Source: Planctomycetota bacterium (GTDB lineage: Bacteria; Planctomycetota; B15-G4; SIAN01). From it: DNA of 64,000 bases. A program made the translations under genes and the position numbers. Shown here in pieces: positions 17,433 through 24,777 of the stretch. The stretch spans positions 868,001-932,000 of the forward strand of contig JANQQL010000033.1 in the NCBI GenBank assembly GCA_028289345.1, given 5' to 3'. Position 1 is the first letter of the stretch. Every line of letters starts with the position of its first letter. A model generated the notes under the pieces. It was not told where the DNA came from and ran no database searches. It saw only the letters and a list, made by a program, of their open reading frames with translations.

Positions 17433-18845
17433 ATGCACTCTCGCCGACGCCAAGCGAACTTTTTTCCCCTTCGCGGAGCCCTTTCCATGGCTCTGTTGGC
17501 GCTTGCCTCGGCCTGCGCTCCCACGACGCCCCAGCCGCCGGCGTCCATCGTCTTGGTAACCATCGACACGTTGCGGGCCGACCGTCTGGGCTGCTACGGC
17601 TACTTTCGCGACACTTCACCGCACATCGACCGCTTCGCCGAAGAAGCCGTCCTGTTCGAATCCGCGGTGACTCCCATGGCCACCACCCTCCCGGCCCACG
17701 TGTCGGTGATGACGTCCAGTCATCCTCTGCGTCACGGAGTGCAGGAAAACTACGCCCACTTCCATCCGCCCGAAGCCGGGGACGAGCTGCAAACCTTCGC
17801 CCAAATGGTGTCGCGGGCAGGCTACCGAACGGCCGGGTTCGTCAGCGCCGCGGTCTTGCGTGCCGAATCAGGCATCGCCGCAGGGTTCGAACACTACGAC
17901 GAACCGAGCGGAGTGATGCGAAAGGCCACGGCCACGACCGACGCCGTGCTCGCTTGGCTGGAAGAGCCGCCGACGGAGCCGTTCTTCCTGTGGATCCACT
18001 ACTGGGATCCCCACCTGCCCTATTCGCCGCCCCCCGAGTACGGAGCGATGTTCGACGAGTCCGAACCCGCCTTCCTCGAGTACCTCGAGCAGAACGGGTT
18101 CGCGGACCAGGACACCTTTCACCAGGTTTGGGGCAACCGGTTTCCGGACCTGCGAGTCACCGAGATCAACAATTCCTACGACGCCGAGATCCGCTACACC
18201 GACGCAGAACTCGGGCGGGTGCTGGATCGCCTTGAGGAGCTGGGCCTCGACCAGACCGCGGCGATCGCAATCCTTTCCGACCACGGAGAAGGCCTTGGGC
18301 AGCACAACTGGATCGATCACGGCGAGATCTACAACGAGCAGATCAAGGTGCCGCTGATCCTCCGTTTCCCGAAGGACCTGCGTCGCGAGCGAAACCTGGA
18401 AGGGACCCGCATCCGCTCCGTGGTCTCCACGGTCGACTTGATTCCCATGCTCGCTCAGCAACTGAACCTTCCCCTCAGCGAGAGAGACCTGCGGCAGTTC
18501 GAAGGGGGCGATCGCCTGGGGGAATCGAACTCGCGAAACTTCGCGTTCAGCGAAAGGGTCCATCGCAACCGCGAGTGGATTCCGGGCAAGAAGTACGCCC
18601 TGACCGGGGACGAGTGGAAGTACCACCACTTCGCCGACTGGCCTGACCAGCTGTACCACGTGGCGACCGACCCCTGGGAGTCGAACGACGTCATGGAGCG
18701 AAATCCCGACCAGGCGGAAGATTTCAAGTCACGGCTGGATCGGATTCTGCGAGCCCGCGGTGCCCAGGGCCCGGCGCTGCGAAAACTCGGAGATCTTTCC
18801 GAGGAAACGAGCGCCGACCTGGAAGCCCTGGGTTACACCAAGTAA
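17433..18845 (+). CDS. Sulfatase-like lipoprotein with Thr at the nucleophile position
   Basis: A 470-residue alkaline-phosphatase-superfamily protein with a lipobox (LASAC, Cys28). The metal-binding start IVLVTIDTLRADRLG and the downstream ILSDHGEGLG and HNWIDHGEIYNE motifs are present. Where true sulfatases have Cys/Ser-x-Pro-x-Arg it reads TTLPAH, with Thr85, so no formylglycine can form. In this superfamily Thr is the usual nucleophile of phosphodiesterases and phosphotransferases, so a phospho-ester substrate may be as likely as a sulfate ester. ATG 17433 is preferred to GTG 17427. It is divergent from the symporter operon across a short AT-richer gap. Confidence 0.8.
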   Translation: MHSRRRQANFFPLRGALSMALLALASACAPTTPQPPASIVLVTIDTLRADRLGCYGYFRDTSPHIDRFAEEAVLFESAVTPMATTLPAHVSVMTSSHPLRHGVQENYAHFHPPEAGDELQTFAQMVSRAGYRTAGFVSAAVLRAESGIAAGFEHYDEPSGVMRKATATTDAVLAWLEEPPTEPFFLWIHYWDPHLPYSPPPEYGAMFDESEPAFLEYLEQNGFADQDTFHQVWGNRFPDLRVTEINNSYDAEIRYTDAELGRVLDRLEELGLDQTAAIAILSDHGEGLGQHNWIDHGEIYNEQIKVPLILRFPKDLRRERNLEGTRIRSVVSTVDLIPMLAQQLNLPLSERDLRQFEGGDRLGESNSRNFAFSERVHRNREWIPGKKYALTGDEWKYHHFADWPDQLYHVATDPWESNDVMERNPDQAEDFKSRLDRILRARGAQGPALRKLGDLSEETSADLEALGYTK

Positions 18846-18933
18846 TCACACGGGAGGCGAAGAGCCACCGGGGGCCGAATCGCCAGGGGGGATCTGCGGG
18901 CTCGTCGCTGCCCGTCGACAGCGGACGATCCGA

Positions 18934-20469
18934 TCAGTTCTCGGTCCAGTTCACCTTGATTGCCCAGTTCGCGAACGACTGGAACTCGGTGTTGGTTGCA
19001 AACGTATCGTTACTTTGAGCACTGAAAGAATTCGGCAAGACGTTTCCGCAGGCTGACTTCACGTCGGTGCCATCGGTGTCCGAAGCAATCCACAAACACG
19101 AGTCGCCGGCACTCCAACGGAACGCCGCGAGGTAAGGCGAACCGCCCGCGCTCACGGGAATCCCCGCGGGAAGCGTGAACACTTGCCCCGGATAGCAGTT
19201 ATCCGACGTGACGTTCGCCGGAATGACCACATTCTGCAACGCTTCTCCGGCCAGCAGGTCAGGCTCGAGACTGACATTCGGGTCCACGCCCGACGCCAAC
19301 GGATGCACACCGATCCACTCGACCGGGGAGCCCACCCCGCAGATCTCGGTCAGAGAGACTTCCACGCTCGTGATGCTCGCATCCCCCGAACCGGCTCCCG
19401 TGAAGGCCGAAGCTGTCCCAAGGTTGACCACGAACCAATCGGAGGGGCCCGACGGATTGGTCACTTTCCAAACGAACCCGTCATGATCGCCATCGTCACG
19501 AATCCCGAAACATCCGTGGTCGCATCCAGCCAATGAGGTCATCGTCGCTGCGTTGCTGATCTTCAGCTTTGGCTTGTTGTTGGGCTTCAGATCGCAGTAG
19601 TCCTGATAGATGACGCACAGCGCGATCTGTGACCCTTGGTCGACACAGGGAAACTGACCACACAGTTCCCACGTTTGGGGCTTGGGACCGGGAGTGAACG
19701 GGTTGCCGGTGGTCGTGAACGGAATCGGAATCCCGAGACTGACGGCGGGCACTCCGCCGATGCAGAAGTACAGCAGGCTGCGCTGTCCGAACTGAGTTCC
19801 CCAGAAAACGAGACAGTAAGGATCCGCGGGCCCTCGGGACACGGAAGTGGACCCGTTGATGAGCAACGTGTTCTTCGCCGCCACCGCCGGTCGGGTCACA
19901 AATCCGAGTTGCCAATTCCATCCGGCCGGGGCCGCTCCGGTGTTGTAGGCCGACGAGGAGCTAAAAGAGCGATTGAACGCGGGCCCAGCCGTGTCTGCTC
20001 CCAGCCAAGTGGCGCTGTCGCCGGGACGCGGCTGCATGGCAATATGGATCTCTGTGGATCCCAGATGGAGGCACGGTATCGCGTAGCTGACGATGTCCGA
20101 GAATCCGTCGTCGGCGCTGACTTTGGCGAAGACCTCGATCAGCGGTGTGTTGAGATCCGGGGCGTCGGGAAAAGCCATGGATTCGGGGTAGACCCCCAGA
20201 GTCATGGTCTCTCCACTGCCAACGGTCTCCCAAACATCGAGGCAGATTCCGAGGACCGGCTCGCCGGCCATCTCGGCGTCGAAGTCGACATTGAACCAGT
20301 CACTGCTCCCCGACGGGTTTCCGATCTTCCACCAGGAATCGGAACCGGTGCCGTCGTCGAAGACTCGGCACTCCAAAGACACCGGAACCGGGGTTCCCGC
20401 CACCTGGGCGCTGGCGGAGCCGGTCCAACAGACAGCCAAAACCACACCCACGGCATGGATCGTTCGCAC
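18934..20469 (-). CDS. Secreted protein, tandem paralogue A
   Basis: A 511-residue exported protein of unknown function with signal peptide MRTIHAVGVVLAVCWTGSAS. It consists of two related halves. The first opens with FDDGTGSDSWWKIGNPSG and the second with RDDGDHDGFVWKVTNPSG, and both continue into SDWF.V followed by beta-rich sequence. Cys-rich segments (WELCGQFPCVDQ, LKPNNKPKLKISN) link them. Both halves are probably beta-sandwich domains displayed outside the cell. GTG 20469 follows a textbook AGGAGGA five bases away, which settles the start against an upstream ATG. It is a close relative of the next gene upstream (20724-22274). Confidence 0.7.
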   Translation of the reverse strand: MRTIHAVGVVLAVCWTGSASAQVAGTPVPVSLECRVFDDGTGSDSWWKIGNPSGSSDWFNVDFDAEMAGEPVLGICLDVWETVGSGETMTLGVYPESMAFPDAPDLNTPLIEVFAKVSADDGFSDIVSYAIPCLHLGSTEIHIAMQPRPGDSATWLGADTAGPAFNRSFSSSSAYNTGAAPAGWNWQLGFVTRPAVAAKNTLLINGSTSVSRGPADPYCLVFWGTQFGQRSLLYFCIGGVPAVSLGIPIPFTTTGNPFTPGPKPQTWELCGQFPCVDQGSQIALCVIYQDYCDLKPNNKPKLKISNAATMTSLAGCDHGCFGIRDDGDHDGFVWKVTNPSGPSDWFVVNLGTASAFTGAGSGDASITSVEVSLTEICGVGSPVEWIGVHPLASGVDPNVSLEPDLLAGEALQNVVIPANVTSDNCYPGQVFTLPAGIPVSAGGSPYLAAFRWSAGDSCLWIASDTDGTDVKSACGNVLPNSFSAQSNDTFATNTEFQSFANWAIKVNWTEN

Positions 20470-20474
20470 GGGAT

Positions 20475-20480
20475 CCTCCT
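20475..20480 (-). promoter_or_regulatory. Shine-Dalgarno for the GTG start of paralogue A
   Basis: AGGAGG on the minus strand is five bases before GTG 20469. The start it sets gives a clean signal peptide. Confidence 0.7.
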
Positions 20481-20723
20481 GAGGAATCTTCATCCAACAG
20501 CGACTTTGGAAAGCACACGCTTTCTCGGGTTCGACATCTTGCGCCGTGACTTTCTGAGGTTTCTCACGTTGCGCGGTCGGAAATCGTTGCTCAGCGCTCG
20601 ATCCGATGGCACGGACCGAGACCGCAAACGGCGGGCGACACCGTTCCGAAAAACCCGGTGCCCGTTCCCATCGAAGAAATCCCGAGTTCCTTCGAAACGG
20701 CACCACCCACCGAAGTGTTCCGC

Positions 20724-22274
20724 TCAGTCGGTCCAGTTCACCTTGATGGCCCAGTTCGCGAACGAACTGAATTCCGTGTTGGTGGCGAACGTGTCGTTGC
20801 TCCGCCCGCTGTAGGTGTTCGGGAGCGGGCTTCCGCACCCTGACTTGACGTCAGTGCCGTCGGTGTCTGAAGCAATCCACAAACAGGAATCCCCGGATCC
20901 CCAGCGAAATGCCGCGAGGGTCGGTGGCCCTCCCGCAGTCACGGGAACCGGCGCGGGCAACGAAAACAGGGAGCCGGGATAGCAACCATCCGAAGTCACG
21001 TTCCCGGGAACGATCACATCCTCTACCGCGGAGCCGGCCAGTAGATCCGGTTGGATGCTCACATTCGGGTCGACCCCGGACGCCAGGGGATGAGCGCCGA
21101 CCCATTCGACCAGGGACGGGGCACCTCCACACAGCTCGGTCAGCGCCACTTCCACGCTGGTCAAGCTGACATCTCCCGCCCCTGCCGCGGTGAATCCGGA
21201 CGCAGTACCCAGGTTGACGACGAACCAATCCGAAGGTCCTGAGGGGTTGGCCACTTTCCACACCAAGCCATCGTGTTCCCCATCGTCGCGCTTGCCATAA
21301 CAACCGGGCTCACAGAACGAGTCGATCGAGGGGATCATGGTCACAGTGTTGCTGATTTTCAGTTTCGGCTTGTTGTTGGGCTTCAGGTCGCAGTAGTCCT
21401 GGTAGATCAAACAGAACGGAATGGGATCCGTTCCCAACCCACACGGGAAACGGCCGCAGAACTCCCAAGTTTCCGGCTTGGGCCCAGGAGTGAATGGATT
21501 GCCAGTCGTGGTGAGTGCGATCGGGACACCCAGACTCACCAACGGGACTCCTCCCAAGCAGAAGAACGCGAGAGACCTCTGACCGGGCTGAGTGCCCCAG
21601 AACGTGAAGCACAAGGTGTCCAGGGTATTGAAAGTCACCGAAAAAGATCCATTCACGAGGAACGTGTTCTTTGCGACCGACGCCGGTTGGGTGACGAGCC
21701 CGAGCTGCCAGTTCAAACCCCAGGGGACGGCCCCGGTGTTGTAGGCGTTGCTCGAAGCAAACGAGCGATTGAAGGCGGGCCCTTGGGTGTCGGCTCCCAG
21801 CCAAGTGGCGCTGTCCCCCTGGCGCAACTGCATCGCCACGTGCACGTCGGTCGAGCCAAGATGCAGACAGGGAATCGCGTAGCTGACCAGATCGGTGAAA
21901 CCATCTCCCACGGCGACCGCGGCGGAAATCTCGCGCAAGGGTGAGGAGAGGTCCGGGGCATGGTCAAACACCGAGGACTCGGGATACAGCCCGAGAGTCA
22001 TGGTCTCCCCCGCCTCCAAGGTATCCCAGACATCCAAGCAAATCCCAAACACCGAGGCACTTTGACAGTCGTTCTCGAAGTCAACGTTGAACCAATCGCT
22101 GGTTCCGGCCGGGTTGTTCAACCGCCACCAAGAGTCGGAGCCCGTCCCGTCGTCGAAAACTTTTGCTTCCAGGGTCACCGGAACCGGCTCCCCGACGACT
22201 TGAGCCGACATCGACTCCGCGAAAATTGCCCCACCACCCACAAATCCAAGAGACAGCGTGAACAGTGACTTCAT
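20724..22274 (-). CDS. Secreted protein, tandem paralogue B
   Basis: A 516-residue exported protein, clearly homologous along its length to the gene at 18934-20469. It shares FDDGTGSDSWW, SYAIPCLHLGST, GDSATWLGADT, NKPKLKISN, SCLWIASDTDGTDVKS and the C-terminus FANWAIKVNWT. It has the same two-half layout, with RDDGEHDGLVWKV opening the second half. ATG 22274 follows GGAGGA at seven bases and gives signal peptide MKSLFTLSLGFVGGGAIFAES. The two genes are 254 bp apart and each keeps its own SD, so this looks like a duplication of a whole transcription or translation unit. The function is unknown; a surface or extracellular role is likely. Confidence 0.7.
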   Translation of the reverse strand: MKSLFTLSLGFVGGGAIFAESMSAQVVGEPVPVTLEAKVFDDGTGSDSWWRLNNPAGTSDWFNVDFENDCQSASVFGICLDVWDTLEAGETMTLGLYPESSVFDHAPDLSSPLREISAAVAVGDGFTDLVSYAIPCLHLGSTDVHVAMQLRQGDSATWLGADTQGPAFNRSFASSNAYNTGAVPWGLNWQLGLVTQPASVAKNTFLVNGSFSVTFNTLDTLCFTFWGTQPGQRSLAFFCLGGVPLVSLGVPIALTTTGNPFTPGPKPETWEFCGRFPCGLGTDPIPFCLIYQDYCDLKPNNKPKLKISNTVTMIPSIDSFCEPGCYGKRDDGEHDGLVWKVANPSGPSDWFVVNLGTASGFTAAGAGDVSLTSVEVALTELCGGAPSLVEWVGAHPLASGVDPNVSIQPDLLAGSAVEDVIVPGNVTSDGCYPGSLFSLPAPVPVTAGGPPTLAAFRWGSGDSCLWIASDTDGTDVKSGCGSPLPNTYSGRSNDTFATNTEFSSFANWAIKVNWTD

Positions 22275-22464
22275 GCAGGAATCCTCCGGAGCGAGATGCA
22301 TGAATGAATGAACGCTGTCGCTCTCTAGTGGACCAGATCGCGACGGTCACACCGAATTCACAAACGAGTAAGAACGAAAGACGATCACGACGGGACCTCG
22401 TGTTTCCGTCTCGCTCCAGTCGAAAAAAAACTCGATTTCTCTTACCCGATGGATGCTTCGAGAA

Positions 22465-24777
22465 TCATCGCTCTTCGGTGGCGTAGCCGGTTTGTTCCAG
22501 CTCGCGCAAGGTCTCAATGCCCAGTTCCCCTTGCTCCACCTGGCGAGACAGCTTGGCTCTGCGACGTTCGACGCTGTCGATGGTACGACTCAGTTCCGTG
22601 GCTCGCTGGCGGTACAGCTCGGAGCTTTCGTCCACAGGACTTTGTTCGAATGGATCTTGTTCGAGGTCGAAAACGAGAATGCCGTCGTCGATTCGAATGG
22701 CTTTCCACGTCGCCCCTTGCAACGCGTGGTGGCGACCGGAACTGCTTTCGGCGAACGCCACCCCCGACGAGCGAAGGTCGCCGTTCAAGAGGCCCACCAA
22801 AGACTCCCCATAGATCCCTTCAAGAATCGGGAGTCCGAGAAGTTCCATCACCGTGGGCTGCACATCGATCAGCTCGACCACCGCGGGCACTCGCCGAGAC
22901 GTCGCGCCCCCCGCGGGGCGGTACATCAGGGGGACGTGAATCACCTCTTGAAAGGGGATGGTGACCCCGTGCCCGACACTCCCGTGGTCATACAACTCTT
23001 CCCCGTGGTCCGACACCAGCAGCAGGGGGAGCTGTTCCAGAAGTTGGCGTTCCTCGAGCAACTCCAAGACGTGACCGAACTGTCGATCCGCAAAGTACAC
23101 GCAGCCGTCGTACACGCCTTGCAGGTGCACCCGGTCTGCTTCGTTCAACTCGACCGCACGCCCCAGGAACAGTCCGCGAACATCGGTTCCATGAAGCTCG
23201 CTCTCACAGGGAGGATGAACCGCATCCAGGCATTCGTCCGGCGGCTGGTAGTGATGCGCGGCGTAGGTGTGCAAGAACAGGAAGAACGGCTCTCCGCTCA
23301 CCGAGTCGAGCCAGCCGGAGATCTGATCGAAGTCTCCGCGCAACATCGCATCGGACACGTGAAAGGCTTCGAACCCTCCTTCGATGCCCACGGTCGCGGC
23401 CAGGTGAGCTCCCCCGGTGAACGCCGCGGTTCGCAGTCCGTCGGCACGGGCGAACTCTGCCAACCAACGAGTCACCGCCGGATCTCGAAAGTATCCCGGC
23501 TTCAGCATGCCGTGAATGGAAGGGTACTGACCCGAGAACATCGACGCGTGGGAAGGCAAGGTATAGGACACATGGGCCATGGCTCGGTCGAAGATCACAC
23601 ACTGTTCCGAGAACCGGTCCAAGTTCGGCGTCAAACCAGGGTCTCCGCCGTAGGCGCCCACATGGTCGGCCCGCAAGGTATCCAAGGAAACCATGATGAG
23701 TCCGCGCGGTGACTCAGGAAGCGGCGCGGTTCGGAGCGTGGGATGACACCAAGCCGCTTGCAACACATCGCCCTCGGCACTGTTCGCCGAGGTTTCGAAC
23801 ACTAGCGATCCCCCGTCCGAAGGAATCTCGAGCGCCACCCGTCGATAGTGGGGTCCCTCATGACGCTGCTCACGCGCCCCCTCGAGAACTTCTTCGAACA
23901 CCACCCCGTCCTGGCCGTCGCCTCGGCAACGGATGCGGAAGGTCACGTCCCCATCCCCGCGACCGGTGTCATCGCGCAAGACGCCGAAGCCAAAGCTCAG
24001 CACCGCGGAGCCGGACATCGACCCCTCCACGGCAAACTCGAGGGTGCTTGGTGCGGGAGCGAACAGGACCTCGGCAAAGGAGTGGCCCACGCGGGTGCGA
24101 CCCGCAACGGGGGACGCTCCCACGGGAGTCCTGACCGCTGCCATCGCTCGCCGGGTCAACATCACTCGCCCGTCCCCTTGGTATTCGCCGACGGAGATGG
24201 ACGACGCCTCCCCGCCGGATCCGCCCCGGACCCCGATCACCAACGCTTGAGTCCGAAGACTGGTGCGCAAAGGGATGCGCAGGGAAGCCGGGTCGCTCGT
24301 CACTCGCTCGGCGACGACGTCGACCCGTCCCATCAACACGTGGTTGCCGAGACTTGCCGCGGACAGCCCCGGATTCTCGACTTCGGCGACCCACACCGAC
24401 GTCTCCGGACTCAGCGTCCCGTCATCCAAGATTCTGATTTCGACGTCATGACAGACGTCGAGCGGAACCACGCCGCGCAGCTCTCCCTGCTCCGACCAGG
24501 GAATGTCCCCTTCGGTCCGGGTTTCGTTGGACTCCGCCAAGGTCCATGCCCATCCGCGAGGGATGCCTGAACTCAGATCGAACGAGGCGAGCACGGGTCC
24601 GGTGGCGGGAACCAGGACCGGTTCCTCGGCGGTCCCCACGGACTCCGGAATCTGATCCACGAAGCGGACCAAACTCGCCTTCGGTGCTGGCTCTTGGTCC
24701 GTCGAACACTGCCACAGCAAGCAAGCAAGCCAACCGGTCCCCAGCCAAGGTCGGCGGCGCCGTTGCGTCGCGGTCAA
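22465..24777 (-). CDS. Sulfatase-like lipoprotein with large N-terminal accessory region
   Basis: A 770-residue lipoprotein (lipobox LLWQC). The first 370 or so residues are beta-rich and resemble nothing I can name. The alkaline-phosphatase-superfamily domain follows, with IMVSLDTLRADHVGAYG, the nucleophile region SYTLPSHASMFSG (Thr in place of Cys/Ser) and LLVSDHGEELYDHGSVGHG. With no formylglycine site it is probably not a conventional sulfatase. The TTG start overlaps the TGA of the upstream sulfatase-like gene by four bases (TTGA), with GAGAGGA upstream. The two are thus coupled and share an N-terminal accessory plus catalytic plan. Confidence 0.8.
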   Translation of the reverse strand: MTATQRRRRPWLGTGWLACLLWQCSTDQEPAPKASLVRFVDQIPESVGTAEEPVLVPATGPVLASFDLSSGIPRGWAWTLAESNETRTEGDIPWSEQGELRGVVPLDVCHDVEIRILDDGTLSPETSVWVAEVENPGLSAASLGNHVLMGRVDVVAERVTSDPASLRIPLRTSLRTQALVIGVRGGSGGEASSISVGEYQGDGRVMLTRRAMAAVRTPVGASPVAGRTRVGHSFAEVLFAPAPSTLEFAVEGSMSGSAVLSFGFGVLRDDTGRGDGDVTFRIRCRGDGQDGVVFEEVLEGAREQRHEGPHYRRVALEIPSDGGSLVFETSANSAEGDVLQAAWCHPTLRTAPLPESPRGLIMVSLDTLRADHVGAYGGDPGLTPNLDRFSEQCVIFDRAMAHVSYTLPSHASMFSGQYPSIHGMLKPGYFRDPAVTRWLAEFARADGLRTAAFTGGAHLAATVGIEGGFEAFHVSDAMLRGDFDQISGWLDSVSGEPFFLFLHTYAAHHYQPPDECLDAVHPPCESELHGTDVRGLFLGRAVELNEADRVHLQGVYDGCVYFADRQFGHVLELLEERQLLEQLPLLLVSDHGEELYDHGSVGHGVTIPFQEVIHVPLMYRPAGGATSRRVPAVVELIDVQPTVMELLGLPILEGIYGESLVGLLNGDLRSSGVAFAESSSGRHHALQGATWKAIRIDDGILVFDLEQDPFEQSPVDESSELYRQRATELSRTIDSVERRRAKLSRQVEQGELGIETLRELEQTGYATEER

